Part shown: in pieces, positions 32,109 to 42,873 of the stretch
Layout: each line of letters begins with the position of its first letter
How positions within the stretch are numbered: the stretch's first letter is position 1
DNA from: Brevundimonas sp.
Lineage (GTDB): Bacteria > Pseudomonadota > Alphaproteobacteria > Caulobacterales > Caulobacteraceae
Reading direction: 5' to 3'
Assembly: GCF_004210735.1 (NCBI RefSeq)
Contig: NZ_SDZL01000012.1
Coordinates: 1 to 55,564 of the forward strand
Length of the DNA: 55,564 nucleotides
The notes under the pieces: generated by a model
The model's database searches: none
What the model was told of the DNA's origin: nothing
Seen by the model: only the letters and a program-made list of their open reading frames with translations
Translations under genes and position numbers: made by a program

Positions 32109-32699
32109 TCAGACGGTCGCGAGCCGCTTTACGCCGGCGAGGGTCAGGAAGTTGGCGATCAGGTCGTGGCCATGTTCGGTGGCGATCGACTCGGGGTGGA
32201 ACTGGACGCCGTGGATCGGGCGGGTCCGGTGCGACAGGCCCATGATCTCGCCGTCCCCGGTCCAGGCGGTGACCTCCAGCACGTCAGGCAGGGTCTCGCG
32301 GCGCACGGCCAGGGAATGATAGCGGGTGGCTGTGAACGGCGAAGGCAAGCCGCCGAACACGCCGCGTCCGTCGTGCAGGATGGGCGAGGTCTTGCCGTGC
32401 ATCAGGGTCTTGGCGCGGATCACCTCGCCGCCGAAGGCCTGACCGATCGACTGATGGCCCAGGCAGACGCCCAGGATCGGCATGTCCAGCGGCGCCGTGT
32501 CGATCAGCGGCAGGCAGATGCCCGCCTGATCCGGGGCGCAGGGGCCTGGAGACAGCAGCACGGCCTCGGGCTTTAAGGCCCAGGCCTCGTCCGCCGTTAG
32601 GTCGTCGTTGCGGATGACGTGCGTCGTCGCGCCCAACTCCGCGAGGTAGTGGACAAGGTTGTAGGTAAAGCTGTCGTAGTTATCGACGACCAGGATCAT
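32109..32699 (-). CDS. trpG: Anthranilate synthase component II (glutamine amidotransferase)
   Basis: A 196-residue class I amidotransferase that feeds ammonia to TrpE. It begins [18 protein letters not shown]; the nucleophile Cys is in [17 protein letters not shown] and the His/Glu pair in [13 protein letters not shown]. The same subunit may also serve folate synthesis (PabA), as in other bacteria. Its ribosome site sits in a strong predicted hairpin, and it is separated from trpE by 291 nt holding an opposite-strand gene. Confidence 0.95.
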   Translation of the reverse strand: MILVVDNYDSFTYNLVHYLAELGATTHVIRNDDLTADEAWALKPEAVLLSPGPCAPDQAGICLPLIDTAPLDMPILGVCLGHQSIGQAFGGEVIRAKTLMHGKTSPILHDGRGVFGGLPSPFTATRYHSLAVRRETLPDVLEVTAWTGDGEIMGLSHRTRPIHGVQFHPESIATEHGHDLIANFLTLAGVKRLATV

Positions 32700-32700
32700 G

Positions 32701-32740
32701 CCCCGCTTCTAGGCGTCAGGCGGGCACGCGCCAAGCGGGG
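32701..32740 (-). promoter_or_regulatory. Hairpin masking the trpG ribosome-binding site
   Basis: On the minus strand CCCCGCTT (32740-32733) pairs with AAGCGGGG (32708-32701), an 8-bp stem ending one nt before the trpG ATG. Inside it GGCG can pair with CGCC. The right arm contains the AGAAGCGGGG that would serve as ribosome site, so folding should hinder trpG initiation. Whether this is regulatory is inference. Confidence 0.5.
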
Positions 32741-32802
32741 GATGACCTTAAGCGAAAACTTAACCCGCGATGCGCGCTATTGTCGCCGCTGAGGGGGGAT
32801 TC

Positions 32803-32994
32803 ATGCGCGACGTGACGGCCGAGATCGAACAGGCGCGAGCGCTGCTGACGCCGCCGCGCGTGCGTGCCGAAAGCCCGTGGCGCGCGCTGGCCGCGGCCGG
32901 TTTCGCGGCCTGTGCGGCCTTGCTGATGGCCGGGACGGTCGTGCTGGGGCCGGGGTTTGAGGTCGAGAACCCGCAGGCGCGCGTCAGCCGCTAA
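32803..32994 (+). CDS. Small single-pass membrane protein of unknown function, between trpG and trpE
   Basis: A 63-residue frame beginning MRDVTAEIEQARALLTPPR, preceded by a G-rich ribosome site (GAGGGGGGATTC before ATG 32803). Residues about 25-42 (LAAAGFAACAALLMAGTV) form one hydrophobic helix and a short polar tail follows. It runs opposite to the trp genes and its TAA (32992-32994) overlaps the trpE TAG on the other strand. I do not recognise a family. Good ribosome site and codon use like its neighbours favour a real gene; the frame opens further to 32770 without added support. Confidence 0.65.
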   Translation: MRDVTAEIEQARALLTPPRVRAESPWRALAAAGFAACAALLMAGTVVLGPGFEVENPQARVSR

Positions 32995-34493
32995 CCGACG
33001 ATGTCGTAGCGCCAGGCGTCCTCGGCCGCCCGCATGGGCGCGCGGGCCTTGGCCAGGGTTTCGGCGTATTCGGCGGCTGGGTCGCTGTCCGCCACGACGC
33101 CGGCGCCGGCCTGGACAAAGATCTGGTCGCGCGCGAACAGGGCGGTGCGCAGGACGATGCAGATGTCCGCCTCGCCGCTGGCCGAGATATAGCCCACGCC
33201 GCCGCCATAGCCGACGCCGCGCTTGGTCAGCTCCAACTCGTCGATGATCTCCATCGCCCGCACCTTGGGCGCGCCCGACAGGGTGCCGGCGGGCAGGGCG
33301 GCCAGCAAAGCGTCGACCGCGTCGATGGACGGATCCGCCCGGCCCTGGACGTTCGAGACGATGTGCATGACCTGGCTGTAGCGTTCGACGACGAAGCTCT
33401 CGGTCACCTCGACCGTGCCGGGGGCCGAGACGCGGCCAACGTCGTTGCGGCCCAAGTCCAGCAGCATCAGGTGTTCGGCGCGTTCCTTGGGATCGGCTAG
33501 AAGCTCGACCTCCAGCGCCTTGTCCGCCTCGGGCGTGGCGCCGCGCGGGCGGGTGCCGGCCAGCGGGCGGATGGTCACGCCGCCGTCCTTGAGCCGGACC
33601 AGGATCTCGGGGCTGGAGCCGGCCAGCTGGAAGTCCTGGAAATCGAGATAGAAGAGGTAGGGCGAGGGGTTCTGCCGCCGCAGCGAGCGGTAGAAGGCGA
33701 AGGGGTCGGTGTTCCACGGGGCCGAGAAACGGTGGCTGAGCACGACCTGAAACACGTCGCCCGAGCTGATGTAATCCTTGCCCGCTGCGACCATGACGTC
33801 GAAGTCGGTGGGACCGACGGGCGAGGTGAACGCAGGCGCTGGCGCGGGCTGCGGCCGGGATCGGGCGGGAAGGGGCGCGCGAAGCTCGTTCTCGAAGGCG
33901 TCCAGCCGGGCGACCGCGGCGGTCCAGGCGGCGTCCGGCGACAGGCCTGCATCGGGATAGGCGGCCGAGACCAGCACGATCTCGTGCTTCACCGAATCAA
34001 AGATGGCGACCAGCGCCGGACGGGTCAGCACCGCGTCGGGCAGGTCCAGCGGATCGGGATTGGGCGCGCCCAGCGGCTCCAGCAGGCGGACCATGTCATA
34101 GCCGAACACGCCGAACAGACCGGCGGCCATGGGCGGCAGGTCATCCGGCAGATCGAAACGCGAAGCGGCCATCAGCGCGCGCAGGGAGTCGAGCGCGAGG
34201 CTTTCGGTCGGCGTGAACCGGGCGGTCGCGACATCGCCGCCGCGCGCCACCTCAACCTGACCGTCACGGCAGCGCCAGACGACATCAGGTTCGCGGGTGA
34301 TGATGGAATAGCGGCCGTTGACCGCGCCGCCTTCCACCGATTCCAGCAGGAAGGCGTAGGGGCGACCCCGGCCGACCTTCAGATAGGCCGAAACCGGGGT
34401 CTCCAGATCGTCGACCAGACGCCGGACCACCACCTGTGGCCGTCCGGCGGTCAGTCCCTTGGAAAAGGCCGCGAAGTCGTCGCCGTGGCTCAT
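32991..34493 (-). CDS. trpE: Anthranilate synthase component I
   Basis: A 500-residue chorismate-using enzyme making anthranilate with TrpG, the first step of tryptophan synthesis. The C-terminal catalytic half holds IRPLAGTRPRGATPEADKALE, HLMLLDLGRNDVGRVS and GTLSGAPKVRAMEIIDELE. The N-terminal half bears the Trp feedback site with LLESVEGG (residues about 50-57). Its ATG overlaps the ppiD stop, leaving no room for a trp leader peptide or attenuator, so transcription likely starts upstream of ppiD. Confidence 0.97.
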   Translation of the reverse strand: MSHGDDFAAFSKGLTAGRPQVVVRRLVDDLETPVSAYLKVGRGRPYAFLLESVEGGAVNGRYSIITREPDVVWRCRDGQVEVARGGDVATARFTPTESLALDSLRALMAASRFDLPDDLPPMAAGLFGVFGYDMVRLLEPLGAPNPDPLDLPDAVLTRPALVAIFDSVKHEIVLVSAAYPDAGLSPDAAWTAAVARLDAFENELRAPLPARSRPQPAPAPAFTSPVGPTDFDVMVAAGKDYISSGDVFQVVLSHRFSAPWNTDPFAFYRSLRRQNPSPYLFYLDFQDFQLAGSSPEILVRLKDGGVTIRPLAGTRPRGATPEADKALEVELLADPKERAEHLMLLDLGRNDVGRVSAPGTVEVTESFVVERYSQVMHIVSNVQGRADPSIDAVDALLAALPAGTLSGAPKVRAMEIIDELELTKRGVGYGGGVGYISASGEADICIVLRTALFARDQIFVQAGAGVVADSDPAAEYAETLAKARAPMRAAEDAWRYDIVG

Positions 34494-36409
34494 TTCCCGG
34501 GAGCGGTGGGCGCCGCCGGGGCCGGGGTCGGCGTGGTCAGGCCGAGGGCCTGACGCGCCAGCTCCGGATTGTTGCGCGCGCCCGAGCGCGTCGCGGCGGC
34601 GGCGACCGACCGTTCAACCAGGGCGTTGCCCAGTTCCTGGGTCAGCTGACCGCGCGCCTGTTCGGCCAGCGGAGCGGCCAGGGCCGGTGTCGCGGCGTGG
34701 ATCTGTTCGACGCGGCCGACGACGTAGGTGTTCTGCGATTGCGGCTGGACGAAGGTCTGGCCGCGGCCCTGACCGAACAGGCCCATCAGCAGGCCCTGGC
34801 CCAGAGACTCCTGGGTTTCGCGATCGCGCTTCACACCGTTGCTGGTGGTGACAGTCGCGCCGGCCGAGGTGGCGACGGCGCCGATGTCCTGACCCGAGCG
34901 GATGCGGCCGGCCAGTTCCTCGGCCTTGGCGGCCAGGCGTTTGGCGTTTTCGCGCAGGGTCCATTGCTGGGCCAGCGGCGCGCGGACTTCATCCAGGGTC
35001 GGCAGGGCGGCAGGCTTCACGTCGTCCAGACGCAGGGCGAAATACTGACCCTGACCGGCGTCCACGACCTCGCTCTCGCCGCCCTTGGCCAGGCCATAGG
35101 CGGTGGTGAAGATTTGCGGCGGAGCGTTCAACTGCTGACCGTCCGGCAGGCGGCCATCGGCGGTGAAGGGCGGCAGTTGCACGATCCGGGCGCCGACCTC
35201 TTCGGCGGCGGCGGCCAGGGGCTTGCCCTGCTCGCGAGCCTTTTCGAACTGCTCGACCTTTTCGTAGACGGCGCCTTTTACGTCCTCGGCGCGCAGTTCC
35301 TGGATCAGCGCCTCGCGGGCGCTTTCCAGCGTGGCCGGGCGACCCGGGCTGACCGAGGCGACCTTGGCGACGGTGAAGCCGACCTGGCCCTGGATCGGAT
35401 CAGACACCTGACCGGCAGCCAGACGGAAGATGGCGGCGCCGACGGCGGCGTCACCCACGGCTGTTTGCGGCGAACCGGCATAGGTCTGGGGCTGGACGCC
35501 GTTGGCGCGGGCGACCGCTTCCGGATCCTGACCACCGCGCAGGGCGGCGACGACGGCGTCGGCCTTGGCCTTGTCCGGCACCGACAGGGTGACGAACGAA
35601 CGGGTTTCCGGCTGGGACAGGGCGGCCTTGCGGAACTCGAACCGCTCCTGGATGCGCTTTTCGTCGATCGGCGCCGCGGCCGTGCCGCCGGGGCTGAACA
35701 GGACGACCGAGGCGGTCCGGAATTCCGGACGGCGCAGCTGGGCGGCGTTCTCGTTCAGGAAGGCGGTCAGCTGGGTGTCGGTGGGGGCAGGCGCGGCGCC
35801 GGCCATGGCCTGGGTCACGGCGAACCAGCGGCCATCGCGCGATTCCATCGCCTGACCGGCCAGCAGGGCGCCATAGATGCGCGGCGTGCGCGCGCCGGCG
35901 AACAGGCCGGCGGCGAAATGGTTGGTGGCGTACTGGTCGCGGAACTCATGCTCCAGCATGGCTGGGGTCAGGTTCTGCTGCGCCAGCGCCTGCTGATACT
36001 GCTGCTGGTCGAACTGGCCCGTGATGGAGTTGAAGAAGGCCGGGATCTGACGGATCTCCTTCAGCACCAGCTCCTTGCCGGGGCGAACGCCGACCTTCCA
36101 CGCCCAGTCCAGGAAGCCCAGACGCTGGGTCTGGCTCTCCAGATAGCGCAGGTGGATGTTCTCCTTGGCCATGTCCTCGAAGGTCACGGGGCGGCTCGCC
36201 TGCTGCTGCAGGTTGTTTCGCACGCGATCCATCTCGGTGCGGAACTGGGTCTGGTCCACGCTGCGCTCGCCCGCGTCGATGACGTGCTTCGGCCCCAGAC
36301 TGGCGAAGATGTCGGATTGCGCCCCGACCACCAGGAAGCTGAGGATCAGCAGGGCGAACAGGCCGGCGGCCCATTTGGATTTGGCGAAGCTGCGGAAGTG
36401 CGAAATCAT
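34490..36409 (-). CDS. ppiD: PpiD-like inner-membrane peptidyl-prolyl isomerase / SurA N-domain protein
   Basis: A 639-residue protein anchored by one N-terminal helix (WAAGLFALLILSFLVVGA, about residues 12-30), with an N-terminal chaperone region (SurA_N-like, KHVIDAGERSVDQTQFRTEM) and a parvulin-type PPIase-related domain in the middle (about 270-370). PpiD sits at the Sec translocon and helps newly exported proteins. ATG 36409 (MISHFRSFAKSKW) is preferred; the frame is open to 36484 without a signal. It is translationally coupled to trpE. ATTATA at 36505-36510 is a perfect TATAAT on this strand and may be its -10. Confidence 0.92.
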   Translation of the reverse strand: MISHFRSFAKSKWAAGLFALLILSFLVVGAQSDIFASLGPKHVIDAGERSVDQTQFRTEMDRVRNNLQQQASRPVTFEDMAKENIHLRYLESQTQRLGFLDWAWKVGVRPGKELVLKEIRQIPAFFNSITGQFDQQQYQQALAQQNLTPAMLEHEFRDQYATNHFAAGLFAGARTPRIYGALLAGQAMESRDGRWFAVTQAMAGAAPAPTDTQLTAFLNENAAQLRRPEFRTASVVLFSPGGTAAAPIDEKRIQERFEFRKAALSQPETRSFVTLSVPDKAKADAVVAALRGGQDPEAVARANGVQPQTYAGSPQTAVGDAAVGAAIFRLAAGQVSDPIQGQVGFTVAKVASVSPGRPATLESAREALIQELRAEDVKGAVYEKVEQFEKAREQGKPLAAAAEEVGARIVQLPPFTADGRLPDGQQLNAPPQIFTTAYGLAKGGESEVVDAGQGQYFALRLDDVKPAALPTLDEVRAPLAQQWTLRENAKRLAAKAEELAGRIRSGQDIGAVATSAGATVTTSNGVKRDRETQESLGQGLLMGLFGQGRGQTFVQPQSQNTYVVGRVEQIHAATPALAAPLAEQARGQLTQELGNALVERSVAAAATRSGARNNPELARQALGLTTPTPAPAAPTAPGK

Positions 36410-36529
36410 CGAATGAACCTGAGGGTCGACCGGGCGACGCGGTGTGCCGCATCGGGCTTTACGGGGCGCCGCGCCAGACCGCAAGCGGACGGCTTGGCTT
36501 GACCATTATACCGTCCTAGACAGGCGGGC

Positions 36530-37279
36530 ATGAAACAATCCGTGAAGTTGATCGCCGGCAATTGGAAGATGAACGGCGTCGCCGCCGATCTGGTCGAAGC
36601 CGAGGCTCTGAAGGCGGCCTTGGCGCAGGACGCCGCGTCATGCCGTGTGGCCCTGTGCCCGCCCGCGACCCTGATCGAGCGAATGGGCCGAATTCTGGCG
36701 GGCGGCGCGGTCGAACTGGGCGGACAGGACTGTCACGCTGCGGTTTCGGGAGCCTGTACCGGTTCGGTTTCGGCAGGGATGCTGAAGGATGCAGGAGCGT
36801 CGCTGGTGATCGTCGGTCACTCGGAACGAAGAGCCGCCTTTGGAGAGACGGACGCCGACATCGCCGCCAAGGCCGAGGCGGCCGTGGGGCAGGGGCTGGA
36901 GCCCATTATCTGCGTCGGCGAGACTCTGGCCGAACGCGAGGCGGGTGATGCGGTCGCCGTAGTGACCCGTCAGGTGCTGGGTTCCGTGCCCGCAGCGGTG
37001 TCAGGTGGATCGTGGGCCGTCGCCTATGAGCCGGTCTGGGCCATCGGCACGGGCCTGACGCCCACGCTGGAGCAGATTGCGGAAATCCACGCCGCAGTGC
37101 GTGCAGCGTTGATTGAGAAGCTGGGCGAAGCGGGGCGCGCCGCGCCCATTGTGTACGGCGGCTCGGTCAAGCCTTCGAACGCGGCGGAGATCTTGGCCAC
37201 GGCCGAGGTCGGTGGCGCGCTGGTCGGCGGAGCGTCGCTGAAGGCGGCGGACTTTCTGGGAATCATCCGCGCGGCCTGA
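36530..37279 (+). CDS. tpiA: Triose-phosphate isomerase
   Basis: A 249-residue glycolytic enzyme interconverting DHAP and glyceraldehyde 3-phosphate. Catalytic Lys in AGNWKMNG, His in VIVGHSERRAAFGE, Glu in VAYEPVWAIGTG and the phosphate-gripping YGGSVKPSNA are all seen. It is divergent from ppiD with a 120-nt shared upstream region. Confidence 0.98.
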   Translation: MKQSVKLIAGNWKMNGVAADLVEAEALKAALAQDAASCRVALCPPATLIERMGRILAGGAVELGGQDCHAAVSGACTGSVSAGMLKDAGASLVIVGHSERRAAFGETDADIAAKAEAAVGQGLEPIICVGETLAEREAGDAVAVVTRQVLGSVPAAVSGGSWAVAYEPVWAIGTGLTPTLEQIAEIHAAVRAALIEKLGEAGRAAPIVYGGSVKPSNAAEILATAEVGGALVGGASLKAADFLGIIRAA

Positions 37280-37363
37280 CGGCAGTCGATGTCGGCCATG
37301 GTTTGCCCGCGAGCCGCATCAGTGTTAGACGCCGCCGCTTGATCGGCGCACGTCCGCGCCCAC

Positions 37364-37792
37364 ATGAATGTCACCATGCTTCAGACCATTCTTCTCGTCG
37401 CGATGATCCTGATCTCGGTCGCTCTGTCCGGGGTGATCCTGTTGCAGCGCTCCGAGGGCGGCGCCCTGGGTATGGGCGGCGGGCCTTCGGGCTTCATGAC
37501 CGCGCGCGGTGCGGGCAATCTGCTGACGCGGGCAACGTCGATCCTGGCGATCATGTTCTTCTTGTGCGCCATCGGCCTGACCGTCGCGGGCAATATGGAG
37601 CGCAAGGCGTCGCGTTCGATCATCGATGCGGGCGCCGTGGGCTCCATCGCCGTGGGCGGCCAGGCCGCCGCGCCGGCCGCTGATGCGCCCGCCGCGACCA
37701 ACCCGGCCCAACCGGCGGCTCCGTCGCTGGATGATCTGGAGGCCAGCCTCCCATCGACCCAGACGGCCCCGGCCTCCCCGCCGGCCCAGTAG
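37364..37792 (+). CDS. secG: Preprotein translocase subunit SecG
   Basis: A 142-residue SecYEG component. Two membrane helices (about residues 5-24 and 50-72) flank the conserved cytoplasmic GGALGMGGGPSGFMTARGAGNLL loop of SecG (shortest unit GGALGMGGG). The C-terminal about 60 residues are an Ala/Pro-rich tail absent from E. coli SecG (110 residues). ATG 37364 or in-frame ATG 37376 could be the start. It is followed by a strong terminator. Confidence 0.94.
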   Translation: MNVTMLQTILLVAMILISVALSGVILLQRSEGGALGMGGGPSGFMTARGAGNLLTRATSILAIMFFLCAIGLTVAGNMERKASRSIIDAGAVGSIAVGGQAAAPAADAPAATNPAQPAAPSLDDLEASLPSTQTAPASPPAQ

Positions 37793-37816
37793 GGCCGGAG
37801 CCACCACCGAGTTCAG

Positions 37817-37848
37817 GAAAGCGCGCCGCAGGGCGCGCTTTCTTCTTT
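37817..37848 (+). terminator. Rho-independent terminator after secG
   Basis: GAAAGCGCGCC-GCAG-GGCGCGCTTTC (37817-37842), a perfect 11-bp stem with a tetraloop, followed by TTCTTTT. It ends the tpiA-secG transcript just before pyrG. Confidence 0.93.
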
Positions 37849-37851
37849 TGA

Positions 37852-40287
<2,436 letters not shown>

Positions 40288-40406
40288 GGCCGGGCTCCGA
40301 ATTCTGAGGGGGTCGGAACCCTGAGCCAGAACCGGAAAGCGATCCGCCGGTTATCGACCAGCGCGCGGCCAGACGACGAAGATGAGTTCGGGGGCGGCTC
40401 GATCCC

Positions 40407-41069
40407 TTAGAACACATCCATCCAGTTGTTGTTCAACTGGCAGTACAGGCCCATGCGTTCGGCGTGCGCCGGGCCCCGGTCGCCGGTCCATTTGACCTGT
40501 TTGCAGGGCCAACTTCCAACCGGCTGATCGTCTACGACGGTCAGGGCGTAGCGCGCGCCGCGGCTACCGGTCCATTCCAGCGATTCGCCGATGGCCATGC
40601 CGCCGATACGGCTTTCCAGGACCCGAAAACCCATCAGCTCACGGCGAGCATGGCGGATCCAGGTTTCATAGGCGTAGCCGCCTTCGCAATCGTCGCAGTC
40701 GACCTTGCCGAAATCCTCATAAGCCTTCTTGGCCGCCTCGTGATCGGCGCCGAAGCGCATGTCGTTCGGGTTGCGCATGGCGGTCGTGTAGTTGATCGGC
40801 GCGGGGTTCGCGAAACTGGACGCCGGAACGATCTGCGGTTCCTGCCGAGCGCGCGCGGGCGTGGAGGCAGGCTGAGGCGAGGGCGCGGTCGAGCCTTGGT
40901 GCGCACCCCCGTTCGCCGCGCCTGACACGGCGTTGTTGACCACGCCCTGGGCGGCGCTCTGGGCCGCACCACGCGCCATGCGACCCAGCCAGTCCTGGGC
41001 AAGGACAACGGTCGGCGCGGCTACGGATACTGCTGACAGGGTGGCCAGGATGATACGAATGCGGGTCAC
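40407..41069 (-). CDS. Secreted four-cysteine protein of unknown function, copy B
   Basis: A 220-residue exported protein with a signal peptide ending APTVVLAQ. It shares with copy A the mature start QDWLGRMARGAAQSAAQGVVNNA, here quoted only as QDWLGRMARGAAQSAAQG, a Pro/Ser linker, and a C-terminal domain with four conserved Cys (VDCDDCEGGY, SWPCKQVKW, LYCQLNNNW), probably two periplasmic disulphides. Start is GTG 41069 with GGAG 7 nt upstream. It sits between copy A and tRNA-Ser. No catalytic motif is seen; I do not assign a function. Confidence 0.8.
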   Translation of the reverse strand: MTRIRIILATLSAVSVAAPTVVLAQDWLGRMARGAAQSAAQGVVNNAVSGAANGGAHQGSTAPSPQPASTPARARQEPQIVPASSFANPAPINYTTAMRNPNDMRFGADHEAAKKAYEDFGKVDCDDCEGGYAYETWIRHARRELMGFRVLESRIGGMAIGESLEWTGSRGARYALTVVDDQPVGSWPCKQVKWTGDRGPAHAERMGLYCQLNNNWMDVF

Positions 41070-41165
41070 GAAATTGCTCCGGAAAATGTCCGGCCAAAGT
41101 CGTCGCTCGACGATAATTGAAAAGATGTACGGGACGAACGGTCGACCAACGTGTCGCGGCCGCTA

Positions 41166-41255
41166 TGGCGGACAGGGTGGGATTCGAACCCACGGTAGGC
41201 TCTCACCTACGGCGGTTTTCAAGACCGCTGCCTTAAACCACTCGGCCACCTGTCC
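41166..41255 (-). tRNA. tRNA-Ser (anticodon UGA)
   Basis: The minus strand folds as a 90-nt class II tRNA: acceptor GGACAGG/CCTGTCC, a long variable arm (GTAGGTGAGAGCCTAC), T-arm GTGGGTTCGAATCCCAC, and an anticodon loop CTTGAAA with UGA at 41219-41221. Discriminator G73 suits serine, and the 3' CCA is encoded (41166-41168). Confidence 0.97.
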
Positions 41256-41276
41256 AGCGGCGAACCGCGAGCGGGG

Positions 41277-41305
41277 TGAATAGCCACAATCCTGCGTCTA
41301 CCCAA
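41277..41305 (-). promoter_or_regulatory. Promoter of the tRNA-Ser gene
   Basis: On the minus strand TTGGGT (41300-41305), a 17-nt spacer and TATTCA (41277-41282) lie 22 nt before the tRNA 5' end. A GC-rich stretch (CCCCGC) follows the -10, typical of stable RNA discriminators. Confidence 0.65.
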
Positions 41306-41385
41306 GCAGAAATCGCGCAGGGACGGAGTCAGTCTGTGAGGTTTTCGTTAACCAGGCTGGAAGGCCCGCGCGTCATTGTGGGCGC

Positions 41386-42201
41386 ATGAGCGGACGAGCG
41401 AATATCCGGAATGGTTGGGCGATGGCGGCGGCCAGCATGTTGCTGACAGCCTGCGCCAGCGTGGGCGGGAGTCATGGCCCTGCTGTCCGCGCGCCGGTGG
41501 TGATGGATCCGGCGCCGATCGTATTGGGGACCATGCGGCCCTATCAGATCAAGGGCCGCTGGTACCGACCGGCCGAAGATGCCGGCTATGACGAGGTGGG
41601 CATGGCGTCGTGGTACGGCGCCCAGCACAACGGGCGGCCGACCGCCAGCGGCGAGACCTTTGACATGAATGCGCTGACGGCGGCGCACAAGACGCTGCCC
41701 TTGCCCGGTCTGGTCGAGGTGACCAATCTGGAGAACGGGCGTCAGGCGATCCTGCGCATCAACGACCGGGGCCCCTTCTCGGATGGACGGATCATCGATC
41801 TGTCACGCGGCGCAGCCCAGGAACTGGGCCTGCTGGACAGGGGCGTGGGGCGGGTGCGGGTTCGCTATGTCGGCCGGGCCCCGCGAACGGGCGGGGGCGT
41901 GCGGGCGACGGCGACCCGGGCCGGGAACGACAACCCGGCGCGCGAGGCGCAGGTCGCGCCGCTCCCGGCCGAAGCGGACACCATCTGGGTGCAGGCCGCC
42001 ATCTTCGCCAGCCGGGCGGAGGCGGAACAGGCGACCAGACGACTGGGGGAGCAGGCGCGTCTGGATGTCGTCGGTATGGCGCAGCCGCAAACCTGGCGCG
42101 TGTTGATCGGTCCCTGGCCCGACGCCAACGCCGCCGAGCGTGCGCGTCAGGCGGTCGTGGCGCGCGGCTATGGCGACGCCTTGTTGATATCCGGCTCCTG
42201 A
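41386..42201 (+). CDS. rlpA: RlpA-family septal ring lytic transglycosylase lipoprotein
   Basis: A 271-residue lipoprotein with lipobox LLTAC (Cys23). The double-psi beta-barrel lies at about residues 65-160 (ASWYGAQHNGRPTASGETFD is its core, with the conserved catalytic-type Asp/His region ...RINDRGPFSDGRIIDLS), and a C-terminal SPOR domain (about 195-270) would bind denuded glycan at the division site. In Pseudomonas RlpA cuts stem-less peptidoglycan. It starts the rlpA-tmk-holB-tatD run; divergent from tRNA-Ser. Confidence 0.92.
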   Translation: MSGRANIRNGWAMAAASMLLTACASVGGSHGPAVRAPVVMDPAPIVLGTMRPYQIKGRWYRPAEDAGYDEVGMASWYGAQHNGRPTASGETFDMNALTAAHKTLPLPGLVEVTNLENGRQAILRINDRGPFSDGRIIDLSRGAAQELGLLDRGVGRVRVRYVGRAPRTGGGVRATATRAGNDNPAREAQVAPLPAEADTIWVQAAIFASRAEAEQATRRLGEQARLDVVGMAQPQTWRVLIGPWPDANAAERARQAVVARGYGDALLISGS

Positions 42202-42249
42202 GCGCCGCCGGGTCTTGGCCTAGGCCGTCTGCGCGGCCATGGTGCGCGC

Positions 42250-42873
42250 GTGACTCGCGGAAAATTCATCACGTTCGAGGGCGGCGAGGGCGCCGGCAAG
42301 ACGACGCAGGCGCGGCTGCTGGCCGATCGCCTGCGCGCCCATGGGCTTGAGGTCGTCCAGACGCGTGAGCCGGGCGGATCGCCGGGCGCCGAGGCCATTC
42401 GCAATCTGGTCGTGTCAGGCGACGCCGAGCGCTGGTCCTCGCATACCGAAACCCTGCTGATGTACGCCGCGCGTTCGGACCATCTGGAGAAGACCATTCG
42501 CCCGGCGCTCGAGGTCGGGAAGTGGGTCGTGTGCGATCGGTTTGCGGATTCCAGCCGTGTCTATCAGGGCGCAGGCGGCGGGGCGCCGCTGACCCTGATC
42601 GAGGCGCTGGATGCGGCCATTGTGGGGGGCAGTCAGCCGGATCTGACCCTGATTTTCGACCTGCCGGTCGAGGTTGGGCTGGAGCGGGCGTTCGGGCGTG
42701 GCCTGTTCGAGACGCGCTTTGAATCCAAGGGGCTGGCCTATCATCAGCGGCTGCGCGAGGGTTTTCTGGCGGTTGCTGAAAGGCATCCCGGGCGCTGCGT
42801 GGTCATCGACGCCACGGGCGAGGTCGAAGACGTGTCCGAGCGACTGTGGCGCGCCGCGGAGCGCCTGCTGTGA
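42250..42873 (+). CDS. tmk: Thymidylate kinase
   Basis: A 207-residue P-loop kinase turning dTMP into dTDP. P-loop FEGGEGAGKTTQ at residues 9-20, the DRF motif in VCDRFADSSRVYQG, and the lid with a basic ERAFGRG segment are present. Start is GTG 42250. The stop overlaps holB (GTGA), so dTTP supply and the clamp loader are coupled. Confidence 0.96.
   Translation: MTRGKFITFEGGEGAGKTTQARLLADRLRAHGLEVVQTREPGGSPGAEAIRNLVVSGDAERWSSHTETLLMYAARSDHLEKTIRPALEVGKWVVCDRFADSSRVYQGAGGGAPLTLIEALDAAIVGGSQPDLTLIFDLPVEVGLERAFGRGLFETRFESKGLAYHQRLREGFLAVAERHPGRCVVIDATGEVEDVSERLWRAAERLL

Noticed and set aside
34490..34493. Possible trp attenuator before trpE
   Set aside because: trpE overlaps the ppiD stop, so there is no leader with Trp codons.
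34436..36502. 688-codon plus-strand frame opposite ppiD
   Set aside because: Antisense shadow with no motif; PpiD has a helix, domains and coupling to trpE.
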